Below, piece after piece: positions 39,288-51,150 of a DNA stretch of 64,000 nucleotides. The translations under genes and the position numbers were made by a program. Source of the stretch: Lepidodermella squamata (lineage: Eukaryota; Gastrotricha); the NCBI GenBank assembly GCA_047495785.1, contig JBLDXI010000023.1, positions 930,001 to 994,000 of the forward strand, written 5' to 3'. The notes under the pieces are model-generated. The model was not told the DNA's origin. It did no database searches and worked only from the letters and a program-made list of their open reading frames with translations. Numbering within the stretch: the stretch's first letter is position 1; each line of letters opens with the position of its first letter.

Positions 39288-39661
39288 TAGACTATTACAC
39301 TACCGTAAACTCTTGACTCAAGGATTGCGTGATATATGATATAAGTACCTTTTGGGAGTATTATTTTTTATTATCTCATTTCTCATTTTCTTTCTCAGTA
39401 AATTGCTGACGTGCGCTATTCATTCGAAACTTGGGAACAGAACATAAAAATACGAAGGAGAAGCTGATCAAACAAATAGATTAATCATGAGTAAATTACG
39501 AAAACACAATGCATGCTTTCTACATCTAAGTACTGAGCTGAAGCCGATTCTCATCAACAATACTTAATACATGTGACTATTAAGCTCAAGGTCAGTGAGT
39601 AAGCCAAAAAGTGAAGCAGATGCCGAAGTTATTTTTAAACTGCACTATCGATTTTATAAGC
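39288..39661. other. Intergenic spacer, no gene seen
   Basis: AT-rich spacer between the last channel gene and the first protease. Nothing else recognised. Confidence 0.4.
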
Positions 39662-39669
39662 TATAAATA
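39662..39669 (+). promoter_or_regulatory. Possible TATA box of protease 1
   Basis: TATAAATA lies 104 bases before the ATG at 39773, a plausible position if the 5' UTR is short. No experimental support. Confidence 0.45.
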
Positions 39670-39772
39670 GACTCATGTTTGACCAGCTTATTCGCTTGGC
39701 ATAAAATTTATTCTGTTCTTAATTCTTCGCTCGCAACTCGTCATTTGGTTCAATTTTTTCATCACAAAAAAA

Positions 39773-41324
39773 ATGAATTTTCTCCTCGTCTCCGCACTGT
39801 TCGCAATTAATGCGCAAAAAGGTTATTTTGATATTAGACTAACAGCATAGAATTATATCTCACCCCTTTTTCAGCATGCAGCGTCATCTACACAGCGCCT
39901 GTAACCAGCATGGGCCTGGAGGTATTTTAATGGTTTCCACCATTATAAAACAACTGAAGTAGCATGTCATTTGATATAGCATAACTCGCCTTATAATGTG
40001 GACGTAACGTTCGGAACACCGGGTCAAACCTTCCCTTTGATGGTTGATTCTGGCTCGAAGCCTCTCCAAGTTGCAGGTTTGCCCTTCGCTCGAGCTCTGA
40101 ACTACCAAATCGATGGATTCGACGTTTCGAAATCCAAAACGTGGGAGAATGCGAGCAAAACTATCCCTCCGAGTCAGATCAACTACGGCAGCGCTTCACT
40201 GGCCTGCACTTTCGGCTACGACACTGTTTCTTTTGGAAATTTCAATGTTAAGAGGACAGTCATTGCGATAACATACGAGGCCCTGTCTGGGAACCCGCCC
40301 AACGGCCACAGTGGCGTAGTCGGCATGGGGTGGCAGGATTACACCCAGCCTTGCATCGCCAAGTCGCCATCTTGCATCTTACCAGCTATCATTTCTGCAG
40401 CTGTAGCGGAAAAGAACCAGCCGATCTGGACCATCTACCTAACATCAGCTTCGGGATTCAAAGAGGGTGGCTTGAACATCGGAACGATTGATAGAAGCCA
40501 ATTCACTGGAGATATCGTCTATTCGAAAGTCACGCCATACGGCATTTCGAATACCAAGTGGAACGTATATCTCGACAAAATTTCGGTAAAGAAAAGCCAC
40601 AGGTTATTCGCAGTTTGAAAATATGGGAATCCTTTCAAATTCAATCAAAAATGTTGTCAATTCAATGCGCCAAACTCGTTCTGCGGGGTTTCAGAGAGGA
40701 GGAAATTCTCTATTTTTATTTCTCTATGGCTAGCTATAGAATAATCCTTTATTGCTGTTCTGCTTTCGTAATTTCCTAGCAGCTTTTATCGCCCTTTGAC
40801 ATTTTTTTCGAATTCGCCTCTCAAGTTATTTTACATTACAGGTCAATGGCAAAACAATTGCTTGCCAAAACGGAGCTTGCAGCATCCTTCCCGATACCGG
40901 AACAACCGCTGCCATCAACCTACCTTCCACTGAAGTCGCCACTGCAATTGCGAAAGGTCTCGGCGCTACTCAGCAGTGCACGGAAGCAAGCTGCAAGGAC
41001 ACCGAGGACAACTGGAACGGCGCAAACTGGGGCTGGCCGTGTAGTGCTAAGCTCTCGAAATCTCTGCCGACACTCAATTTCGAGATAAATGGTGGCCGTG
41101 TCACAGTTCCTCCCGCAGTGTATCTTGGCAATAACCAGTTGGGGAAAACGAGCGGATGGTGTTCTTTGGGGTCGCCAGGTGGCATCTTCAAGGTGAGCGC
41201 AAATTCCAACAATCAGATTATTCTGGGCAAGCCAGTCATCCAGCGCTACTACAACGTCTTCGATGTTGGAAATGCTCGCTGGGGCTTCGCGCCTGTTGTT
41301 GGCCTTCCAGCCGATTTAGCTTGA
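39773..41324 (+). CDS. Secreted pepsin-like aspartic protease 1
   Basis: Four exons: 39773-39821, 39875-39921, 39980-40585 and 40842-41324, all GT-AG and in phase, giving 394 residues. Family A1 features: first catalytic motif VDSGS, flap INYGSASL with its Tyr, second catalytic motif LPDTGTT, and C-terminal FDVGNARWGFAPV. The signal peptide is MNFLLVSALFAINA. Only about 25 residues separate it from the catalytic fold (VDVTFGTPGQTF), far less than the 40-50-residue inhibitory prosegment of pepsins. The first motif is Asp-Ser-Gly instead of Asp-Thr-Gly, and the usual Trp-Val after it is replaced by PLQVAG. It probably acts outside the cell or in a digestive compartment. Paralogs lie at 41848 and 48940. 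Confidence 0.87.
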
Positions 41325-41847
41325 GAATAACTCTAGCAGCAGCGCAAGGTACTGAAAAAGAGATGAGAGATAATGATGAGAAAGGATAAAGAAGAAATGA
41401 ATAAACCCGATTAACACCTAATGACTACTTATACCAATTCCGAATATCAAAATTTGTCCTGGTTAATAATAATTTCTGTTAAATCTTTGTAAAAGCAAAG
41501 TAGTGAAAAGAAGGCCGGTATCATAACTCTAAACTGGCTCTGACGCTCTGAATGCGTGTTTCAACCTGCAATCAGGACTCGCCACAGTACACCATATACT
41601 CCTACAGAAAAAAGCAGTGTACACAAATCAAAGCCATAAGATAAGCACTGCCCTGGAAATGGCTAAGTATATTTACGTAAGTAAAAAAAGTACCGTAACG
41701 TTGGGTGCTTTGGCGAGTACTAACTGAATTGATTTTTCCATGATGAGAGCACTCTTGTTTGACAAGCTCAACTCTCCGGGAATCGCATTTTTCGCATAAT
41801 TCTTCGCTTGTAACTCATTATGTAATTCTGATTTTTGTTCAGTAAAG
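41325..41847. other. Intergenic spacer, no gene seen
   Basis: AATAAA near 41399 probably ends protease 1. No other feature recognised. Confidence 0.4.
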
Positions 41848-43759
41848 ATGAAATTTCTTATCTTCTCCGCACTGTTCGCAATTCATGCGCAAAAAGGTTA
41901 GTTTGAGATTCGCCGTAACAGCATCGCGAAATACTAACCCCATATATTTAGCGTCAAGCGTCATTTACACAGCACCCGTAACCAGCTTGGGCATAGAGGT
42001 TAAGTATATTAACGTAAATGTTTCCATTTGAGGCTGTATCATTAAATTGATTCAGCATAGTTCGCCCTATAATGTCGACGTAACGTTCGGAACGCCGGGT
42101 CAAACCTTCCCTTTGATGGTCGATTCTGGCTCGAAACCGCTCCAAGTCGCGGGTCGGCCCTTTGCGCGAGCTCTTGACAACAGAATCGGTGGGTTTGACG
42201 TTTCAAAATCCAAAACCTGGGGAAATGCGAGCAAAACCATCCCTCCGAGTCAAATCAACTACGGCAGCGCTTCACTGGCCTGCACTTTCGGCTACGACAC
42301 AGTTTCCTTCGGAAATTTCAACGTTAAGAGGACAGTCGTTGCGATAACTTACGAAGCCCTGTCTGGAAACCCGCCCAACGGCCACAGTGGCGTAGTCGGC
42401 ATGGGGTGGCAGAATCACACCCAAGCTTGCGTCCCAAAATCGCCATCTTGCATCTTACCAGCTATTATTTCGGCCGCTGTAGCGGAAAAGAACCTCCCGA
42501 TTTGGACCATCTATCTAACAGCAGCTTCGGGATTCAAGGAGGGTGGCTTGAACATCGGTATGATTGACCAAAGCCAATTCACTGGTAGAATTGTCTATTC
42601 GAAGGTCACGCCATTCGGCATTTCGAAAACCAAATGGAGCGTTTATCTTGACAAAATTTCGGTTAGGAACATCTTCTTATAGAATACACCCAGCTCGTGA
42701 TCCGAGCGAGAAACCTAAAAAAATGGGAATTTATTCTGAAAATTTGCGACGAAAGTTTCTCTGAAAAAACATATTTTTTGTTCTCACTTAGATATTGAAT
42801 TGGGGTGCACCCGACTCGCGCATTGTATCATTTGCGCATTTATTTTGGAATTTTAATGTTAGATTCGTAATTTAGGCATTTCATTATGAGATTTTCATGG
42901 AAGGAATTCGACATCAATATAATGCCATATCTGTAACTGATGTGGTCCTCGGGTTTTATAAACCTTGCGACAAACAAAGAAACCTAATTTTCAGAGCATT
43001 TCAGTCCTGTTTCTTCCCATCTGATGCGTAATCTGATGCGAACCATGCTGGGCTCAATCCTGGAATGGATTGTACAAGAGAATGCGCAAATGGGAAATGC
43101 GTAAGGGTATTGTATAAAAAATTCAGGAGATTCTGACATTTTCAAAATCCCTTAGTTATTGTGAAACCCATCGAATTTTATTATAACTACTGAGTATTTC
43201 CTTTTCCTTTTCCTGATATTTCCAGAGTTAAGAATTTTCAGTCCATTGTCTATTTAAAGGTGTTATTGCATCACAGGTGAATGGTAAAGCAATTGCTTGC
43301 GAAAAAGGAGCTTGCAGCATCATTCCCGATACCGGAACAACCGCTGCCATCAACCTACCGTCCACCGAAGTCGCTAATGCAATCGCTAAAGGTCTTGGCG
43401 CAACTCAACAATGCACAAAATCCAGTTGCAAGGATACCGAGGACAACTGGAACGGCGCAAACTGGGGCTGGCCGTGTAGTGCTAAGCTCTTGAAAACTCT
43501 TCCGAGCCTCCACTTCGAGATAAACGGCGGCCGTGTTACAGTTCCTCCGGCAGTGTACCTTGGCCGTAAGCAGATGAACAAAACGAGCGGCTGGTGTTCT
43601 CTTGGCGCGCCTGGCGGCATCTTCAAGGTGAACGCAAACTCGCAGAATCTGATCATTGTTGGCAAGCCAGTCATCCAGCGCTACTACAACGTCTTCGATG
43701 TAGGAAATGCTCGATGGGGCTTCGCGCCTGTTGTTGGTCTACCAGCCGATTTGGCATGA
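41848..43759 (+). CDS. Secreted pepsin-like aspartic protease 2
   Basis: Exons 41848-41896, 41952-41998, 42056-42661 and 43277-43759 have exactly the same sizes and phases as protease 1; only intron 3 is longer (615 bp). The 394-residue product has signal peptide MKFLIFSALFAIHA, catalytic motifs VDSGS and IPDTGTT, flap INYGSASL and C-terminal FDVGNARWGFAPV. Extra cysteines in the second lobe (QQCTKSSCKDTEDNWNGANW) are shared by all three copies. No long prosegment. The C-lobe is very close to that of protease 1, a sign of recent duplication or conversion. AATAAA lies near 43927. Confidence 0.87.
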
Positions 43760-44080
43760 TATGAAGTCTTATAGCCATACTAAGGCGATCGGAAAAGTGA
43801 AATGAGACTGAGAGATACTTATATGACGATATATACTTCCTTGAAAGAAAGGAAGAGTTCCCGTTCAAAAAAGCTATGGGCGAGGGAATCGAAAAATATA
43901 TGAGTGATGAAGGGATGAAAAATAATTGAATAAAAGGATCAATGTTACTCAGACAGGTTGTGATTGGATCAACTGGTCTTTCAATTGCTAGGGGCTTCAG
44001 GTTATCGCTTTTCACTTATCAGCTCATTGTTTAGACTTAACAAGAATTTCATGGCTGCTGTGTTGCAGAAGGCACGCGTC
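43760..44080. other. Spacer after protease 2
   Basis: Holds the 3' UTR of protease 2 and one copy (44073-44080) of the hAT target duplication. No gene. Confidence 0.4.
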
Positions 44081-44834
44081 CAGTGCTTCTCAACCTTTTT
44101 CCGTAGTGGGCCATTTTCTAACTCATTTTCCATCCCTGCGGGCCGCATGACTTAGGCCCTAGCCGGCGGGCCGCTGCCACTGTATTGTAGCAATACAGCG
44201 GGCCGCAAGTTTATAATGTGAGCGAAATTCAACAGATATTGTTGCTGTTTAGTCGCTAATTTTATTGTCATGCAAATTGAAACACAGAAAATTTAACATA
44301 ATTTGGGCATTCACGAGTAAGTATTGAGCAAGTATGCATTAGGAATTATCAAATAATTATCAAGTTTTATGAGCAAACAATGTCATTGCAAAAAGAAACT
44401 AGAAAATCATTCTGGAATTCTGAAACTGGAATTTACTCAAAACAATCAAGAACGGGCCTTGAAGGGCATTTGAAAAAATGGATTAGCGTGAATGAACGAA
44501 TAAGGGGATGAGTGGCTTTATTAATGGTATGCGTTTAGCTCAGTGGCGTAGCCGGGATTTTTGTTTGGGGTCGAAAAGGTTGCGGCCTAAAAACTACTTG
44601 AAAATCAATTCGCGAGCTTTAGCTGACGCTTTTTTGGCATTTTCAACCCGGAAATGGGCTAAAAATGCATTGAGGATTCATAGGAACCCTGTGGTTGGAC
44701 TTCCGAGCATAACTTTGACCTTGAAGCTTTTTAAAAATGATTGATAATAAGGCGTGCGGGCCGCAACTAATACATGTTGCCTAGTTGAGTGCCGGGCCGC
44801 ATGCGGCCCGAAAAATGAAGGTTGAGAAGCACTG
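44081..44834. mobile_element. Non-autonomous hAT transposon with 8-bp target duplication
   Basis: The element starts CAGTGCTTCTCAACC and ends in its inverse GGTTGAGAAGCACTG. It is flanked on both sides by CACGCGTC (44073-44080 and 44835-44842), an exact 8-bp duplication as hAT elements make. Subterminal GGGCCGC motifs (44138-44145, 44168-44173, 44198-44204 and near the right end) are typical of hAT elements with CAG-type ends. A CAGTGGCGTAGCC inside (44541) looks like the end of another hAT-type element. No transposase remains. Confidence 0.88.
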
Positions 44835-44842
44835 CACGCGTC

Positions 44843-45450
44843 GTATCTGTTATAAATTTAGAACTTCGACGCGAATAGCTGTTGCACAGTACGCGTCGTG
44901 TCGGATCACTGTTATTTTCGAAATAATATGAACTAATTGCAGGGACCCCGCACTGATAGGTACGAACTGAACAGATTGCGAATAAAAAACAGCAATGAGT
45001 TCAAATATGGGGCTTTGGCGAGAACCTGATCTTGGCAATTTTCCCAGCTAATACGATTCGTTGGCTAGGATTGCTTCCTGCTTCCTGTCCTGTTGTTCCG
45101 CAGGCTAAAATGACATTGAAGCACGTGCGCGCTCCGCCTATTACCCTTCGAAAGATGTGGGCGAGCTTTCAGCGAACGATTCAGTCTTTCATTATGTTTC
45201 GTTGATGCATGAAATTTTCAATTTGTATCTATTTTTGTAGCTTATCTCCTCGAGAAAAAACATCGCTTAGATTACAGGTTCCTATTTATAATTGAAAGCT
45301 TCGACACGGAATGTTCGTTTTTTGCGCGGTAAAGGTAACAAACAGGAAGGATACATTAGGATAGCAACGAGGGGAATGTCTTTTGGCTCCCTGGACCCAG
45401 TACTCAGAATTATATATTCAAGCAGCAAGGATAGCTCAGCAATCAACAGA
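44843..45450. other. Intergenic spacer before the class C receptor
   Basis: No gene seen. TATTTATAATTG near 45284 could be a TATA-like element. The open frame continues upstream from the receptor start to 45292, but with no ATG followed by a leader. Confidence 0.4.
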
Positions 45451-48067
45451 ATGAGCAATCCAATGTTTATGTTTCCAATAATATGTTTCCTGTTAACTGC
45501 TGGCTTCGCAGCCGCGAAGATACCGATGTCAGCCCCTTTAGAGCCGAGGATATTCTCATCATCCTACAACCCGAACGATACAAGTCGGAAAGTGATAAGT
45601 ATCATGGCGTCGTTCAACTATGGAGGCTCGGTTCAACCCCTGGGGCCCATCTGCACCGAGGGGATCAGACTCGTTCTCGACAGCATTAAAAAAATGAACT
45701 TGCTACCTGGATATGAACTAGCCGTTGACTTTGTCGATGACTTGGTAGGCAATTTTTGACTATCCAATTGTTTAAGCGAATTTCGGCATTAGTTTTCTAG
45801 ACCGTTGGGAGTTGGCAGAATCATTTCTCAGCTTCAGATGAGCGACTCAGTTTCGGATCGACTGCCATTGACAGTGGGTCCGTCGAGCACTGCAAACTAT
45901 CACACTGGGCAAATCATTCGATATTTCAACTACGTCGGAATCGTACTGACATCAGTTCAAAGCGAGACTCAAACGATGAGATCGCGCTACGCCAATTTTT
46001 TCGTTACCCAACCGCAACTTATCGTCTGTTACAACAGCCTACACGAGTTTCTGAGTTCCATGAACTGGCGTAAGGTTGCGATATTATCCGAGGGTAGCGA
46101 TTACTTTGGCCAGATCGAAACACAATTTATCGCCGACTTTGAAAAGCGCAATGGCTCGAAGGTATTAGGCGTTTTCAAGATTCCATACCTACTCGGTACC
46201 TTAGCTGAGCCTCCATACATCGATCAAGCTGTTTCGGACTTGAAAAAAGTGAATCCCAGAATCATCATTCTAAACGCACTAAATCCGGCTCGAGCAGCGT
46301 GTTATCTACATCGATTTAAGCTTTTCGGACCAAATGTAGTCATTATTACCCTGCTAACTTCCGTTTTCGTACCTAATGACCCTTCCCGCTTTGATTGGTG
46401 TACAGAGAGTATGCTGGAGGAAGTGCTTGAAAGTGTATTTGCTTTCGGCTGTGCTAGCCAGATAGATTTGCGGCTGGACAGTGAAATAGATTCATTAGGC
46501 AATTCAGGAACCGATTTGGCCAACTGGTTGATGGCAAGAATAGAAAGGCCAGAAATCTCCCCGTTTTTCGCAACGAGGAGACATAACTGTTATGACAACA
46601 CAATGGTGGCAGCTTTTGTCTTGGACAGAACGGAGAATCTTCTGAGAATAAGTAAGATTTAATGACTGTTAACTGTTAACCCTGAATTTCTTTGCACAGA
46701 TAATCAAACTTTGTCGAATTGGGTTACCGGCGGCGATTTGTTCAGATCAAACGGCAGCTTGATTGTTAATACTCTAAAAGAAGCCCTCTACTCGGTTCGC
46801 CTCAAGTTGAAGATGGGCGACGCAGCTTTCGAAAGTAATACAACTTTGAACACGGGCGGTAGCCCGATACAGGGCTTAACCCAACTGAGAAGGGACCCAA
46901 TTACCAAAAAAATCCAACCATCCCCAATTTGTGTTTACTATTCGAAGACCCGAACCCTGAATTGCAGTCTGTCGCCCATTCTCTGGAGAACATCGAATGG
47001 GAAACCTCCTTTAGACACCGTGCAAGTTATGAAAACAATTTCCCCGCTCATCGAACTTCCCGCCTACATAGCGATCACTTGTGTCGCGGTATTGTTACTT
47101 GCGATATGCATATTTGTTTTTATATGGCATGAAAAAGTGCGCAAGAGAAATGCGAGAATTGCTAACTCCGTGCCCGAGCTGGGACGATTCATCCTGGTTG
47201 GGAACATCGTCCTCCTGGTTTCTGTAATGCTTCAACCCAAGGATTTTGACTCAGACTTTCAACCCCTAACGACTTTGGCTTTGGCAATGCTATTCCTCGG
47301 AATAACATGCCTTATTTTCGCTATGACCGGGAAGCTGGAGTTGGCATCTCTTGCTATGAAAAAAGCTGCTTTACTAATGGCGGCAAACGATCGCCGACAT
47401 TCAAAGCAAACAATTATTTCCTCTACAACTCCTGATAGCATTCCTGGATTTGGAAGCTTGAAGAAAGCCGTATGCGGAATTGGTACGGCTTCAATAACCT
47501 TGTTCTCGCTATTACTGCTAATCTGCTTTGTGGTATTGCCACCTGAGGTAATGGCAACAACTGGTGCTAGTGTTATCGATGATACCTATGAAATGGTCGT
47601 CGTAAAATATAGTCTAGCCCACGGGTCATCAATAATGTCAAAGTTTATCATTTCCGTGACTTGCTTCATCAACGGGGTCATGACTTTCAGAGGAATTTTT
47701 CTCGCGCATGCCCTGAGATCGGTAATTTTTTATTTTATTCAAAAAATTTGTAAAAAAATTCAATCCTTATTTCTGATTTCAGAAAACAATTGTGCATATC
47801 ACGGATTTAAAGGCAAACGCAGCTTGCTTCTATGGGACCATCATGCTTCTGGGTTGTGGAGGCATCATTGCTGGTGCAATTTTCGACGAAACCTCCCATC
47901 AGCGTATAGCCTTGACAGCTATGATATTTGCCTGCATCACATTAAATCTAGCCATGCTTTTCTTCCCCAAAATGCGAAAATTACAGCCCTTGGAATCGCG
48001 GCCGTCTCGCGCAAGAACAAGCTTACGAAGCCTTCACCGAAGAATAAACACTATATCTGCGTTTTAA
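45451..48067 (+). CDS. Class C (GABA-B-like) G-protein-coupled receptor 1
   Basis: Four exons: 45451-45744, 45793-46651, 46700-47721 and 47783-48067 (introns 48, 48 and 61 bp), about 819 residues. The ATG at 45451 opens a signal peptide (MSNPMFMFPIICFLLTAGFA). Residues 30-400 form a Venus-flytrap ligand-binding domain (SIMASFNYGGSVQPLGPICT, YNSLHEFLSSMNWRKVAILS). Seven membrane helices follow, from IAITCVAVLLLAICIFVFIW to LTAMIFACITLNLAMLFF. GIFLAHALRSVKTIVHITDL before helix 6 matches the GABA-B pattern, FLAWxTRN then NDSK. There is no cysteine-rich linker, as in GABA-B receptors. The short Arg/Ser-rich tail lacks a coiled coil, so the usual heterodimer contact is not visible. Ligand unknown. 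Confidence 0.85.
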
Positions 48068-48939
48068 CTCAGCCCCGCCTACTGTTCGACTCGGCTGTTC
48101 TTTTTGTTTACATCATTATTGCAAACTTGTTCTTGCTGTTTTTTTACTCTAGATTTTAATTAGAATTATTTTTTATCATTATTGTGATAATTTATGACAT
48201 TCAGTAAAAAAGAGGCATTGTAGTGGCTATAAGTCTATTAAGCGCGTCCTGCTAATCTCTTGGAGCAGGAGCGATGAGCAATTTCGGCACAAAGCAGGGG
48301 TCCAATAGCGCCAGAGGCTTTTATTTGATGTTGTAGACTTGAGATGCCCCTGAGAGCAACGACATTCATCTATTGACCATCATTTCATCTATTGATATCG
48401 TTGTCTGTTGTCTTGGAGCGTCGTAAATAGGGCTTTTGTGAAGATCAATAAAACATTCATTAGCAGTGATTCAGTTGCTCGGCAAAACCGACCTAGAATG
48501 ATTCGTTGCGTTGTTTTAGATTGGTGGTACTTTGACTCCAAGACTTCAAGACCAGAGTTAATAATTTCATTTGATTTGATTTAGGCCAATTTTGAAGATT
48601 TGATTTACTGATGATTTGATATAAGAAATTTCAGGATGATTCGATTTGATTTTGATTTAGCCCACTTGATTTACTGCGGATAAAGAGAAATCAGAACTCC
48701 TGTTCAGATTTCCCCCTGTTACTAAACATTAGAACTCACATTTGCCTTGAAAACACCTGTTTACTAAAGCCAAGCTTAAAATTAATCGTATCCCGAAGGC
48801 CAAGGTGGAAAACCCGAAAAGGTCCACAGGGGGACTCTTTTGTCATAAAATTCCTACCTCAAAATACCCTCTAGTTCGAGTATCCCACTTCGCGCACTGA
48901 ACTCATCATATATTTAAGATTTTTCGCCTTTACAAAAAA
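48068..48939. other. Intergenic spacer with GATTTGATTT low-complexity run
   Basis: From about 48566 to 48672 the sequence is an imperfect GATTTGATTT repeat. No gene recognised. ATATATTTAAG near 48907 could be the TATA region of protease 3. Confidence 0.45.
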
Positions 48940-50864
48940 ATGAAAATCATCATCGTCTCCGTATTGGTCGCAAGTTCAATTTTTGGCGTAGCAGTATGGA
49001 AATATGTTACACTACCTGACCCCTCACTTGCAGCCTCTTGCTTTTTTAGTGGAGCGCCAGTAACTAGCTTGGGCCTGGAGGTAATTTAATATAAACTATT
49101 CCTGGTAATGACGTAAGATTGTCATTTGATTCAGCATCATTCTCCTTTTAATATCGACGTTACGTTCGGTACACCCGGACAAACATTCCCTTTGATGGTC
49201 GATTCTGGCTCGAGGCCTCTTCAAGTCGCTGGTCTACCTTTCGCGCGAGCTCTCTACAACAGAATCGGCGGATTCGACGTGTCGAAATCTATAACATGGA
49301 CGAATGCAAGTAGAATCTTCCCTCCGAGTCGGCTCACATACGGAAGCGCTACTCTAGCCTGCACTTTCGGCTACGACACCGTTTCCATTGGAAATATCAA
49401 CATTAATAGAACTGTTTTTGCGATAACTTACGAGTCTTTGTCTGGAAACGGGCCTAGAGGCCACAGCGGGGTATTAGGGTTGGGTTGGCAGAACCACACT
49501 CAGCCTTGTAGCGTCAAGTCACGATATTGCATCATACCCGCCATTATGTCTGCGGCCTTAGCGGAAAAGAAACTGCCGATTTGGACCATCTATCTAACAG
49601 CAGCTTCAGGATTCACCAAGGGTTCGTTGAACATCGGTACTATCGATCGAACCCAATTCACTGGCAGCTTCGCCTATTCCAAGGTCACGCCTTTCGGCAT
49701 TTTTTATGCCAAGTGGAATGTTTATCTGGACCACATTTCGGTGAGGAAAAGAAATATAATATAACTTCGATGAACTTTTATTTCCGCTGAATTTTATTAT
49801 TCATTATTGCTTTCCAATTTAGAAATGCGACCTGCACAGTGTGCGAAGTCTGATCCGGGAGCTTGTTTTCTACTTGTTTTCTAAGACCCAGCCGAAGAAA
49901 CCGAAGAGCCTTTGGGCCTTCCTCTGGTTGGGGGACCAGAGCCTTGGGGTCCCCGAGCTGGGGTGTCGCGACACCCCAACACCCCTGTGCTTCGCACCCT
50001 GGACCTGCAGCATCCCGCGGTTAGTCCACGTAATGCGAAATAAAAGTGCGGGATAGCCAGAGAGCGGATAATGAGAGTAAAACTGGTAAAGACACGGAAA
50101 ATCGGCATGTGTGCCATCCTACTTTGGTCCTTGATAAGGTTGGCTGTGTGGACTGATTGAACTGGTAGGGATGATCCCTACATTCTCTAGCGGTACTTCG
50201 CTTTCTGGGGTAGCCAGTATCAAGAATAAGCATTTATCCTCTATCAAACTTGAACGCGATTTGATATGAGAGTGCGGGATGTGCTGGAAAACTTTCATTT
50301 TCCTCCGATGTAGATTTACTTTTCCGTATTTTTGCCTAAATTATTTAGAGAGGATTTCACCTTACTATACTACAATTACAGGTGAATGGTAAAGCTATTG
50401 CTTGCCAGCGCGGAGCTTGCAGCCTTCTTCCTGATACTGGAACAACCGGGGCTGTCATCCTACCTTCCACGGAAGTCGCCAATTCAATCGCCAAAGGTCT
50501 CGGCGCTACTCAACAGTGCACGGAAGCAAGCTGCAGGGACACCAAGGACAAGTGGAACGGCGCGAACTGGGGTTGGCCCTGTGCTGCTAACCTCACGAAA
50601 ACTCTGCCGACCCTCCTCTTCGACGTAAAGGGCGGTAGTGTCACTGTTCCTCCTGCAGTTTATCTTGGCCGTAAGCAGATGCATAAAAGGAGTGGTTGGT
50701 GTTCTTTGGGCTCACCAGATGGCATCTTTAAGGTTAGAAAACAATCCAACAATCAGATTGTTCTGGGCAAGCCAGTCGTCCAGCGCTACTACAACGTCTT
50801 CGATGTTGGAAATTCTCGCTGGGGCTTCGCGCCTGTTGTTGGTCTTCCAGCCGACTTCGCTTGA
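48940..50864 (+). CDS. Secreted pepsin-like aspartic protease 3
   Basis: The catalytic exons 49135-49740 and 50382-50864 match proteases 1 and 2 in size and phase. The 5' part differs: from the ATG at 48940 the frame stays open through to the exon-2 residues (APVTSLGLE, ending 49080), so what is intron 1 in the paralogs seems to be coding here, giving one exon 48940-49080. Protein about 409 residues, with leader MKIIIVSVLVASSIFG, motifs VDSGS and LPDTGTT, flap LTYGSATL and C-terminal FDVGNSRWGFAPV. It is the most diverged of the three. Intron 3 (641 bp) contains a MITE copy. Confidence 0.82.
50057..50208. repeat. CTAGAGAGCGAAGTA-family MITE inside protease 3 intron
   Basis: It begins CCAGAGAGCGGATA and ends GCGGTACTTCGCTTTCTGG, with GGTAGGGATGATCCCTACA inside, as in the other copies. 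It lies wholly within intron 3 of the 48940 gene and accounts for part of its length. Confidence 0.6.
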
Positions 50865-51049
50865 GAAGAAGCCCTGTCACAAGACTGGCACAAGACTGGC
50901 AATATAAAAGTGAGGTGCGAGTTTCTGACATGATTTGATAAATGATATATGAGTTGAGCTGAAAAGAGACGGTGTTAGAATTTGTTTCTTTTGCAGAGAT
51001 CAATATAATATTAATAATAATGATAATAACATTGGTTCCTAGTCGTTCT
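50865..51049. other. 3' flank of protease 3
   Basis: Short spacer with an AT-rich TTAATAATAATGATAATAAC stretch near 51010. No gene. Confidence 0.4.
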
Positions 51050-51150
51050 GAATCTAGCCATGCTTTTCTTTTCCAAAATGATTTCGCGCAAGAACAAGCT
51101 TATGAAGCCTTCATCGAAGAATAAACACTATTATCTGCGTTTTAACTCGC
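51050..51150 (+). pseudogene. Fragment of the class C receptor 3' end
   Basis: AATCTAGCCATGCTTTTCTT and the following 80-90 bases closely match the last exon of the 45451 receptor (47943-48065), covering the end of helix 7 and the tail up to CGAAGAATAAACACTAT. The copy lacks about 27 bases just after the helix and is in a different tail frame. No other receptor sequence is present around it. Confidence 0.75.

Noticed and set aside
46711-48159. A 482-codon reading frame with a different C-terminus
   Set aside because: The frame runs into the last intron and beyond. Splicing at 47721/47783 restores membrane helices 6 and 7, which the unspliced frame lacks.
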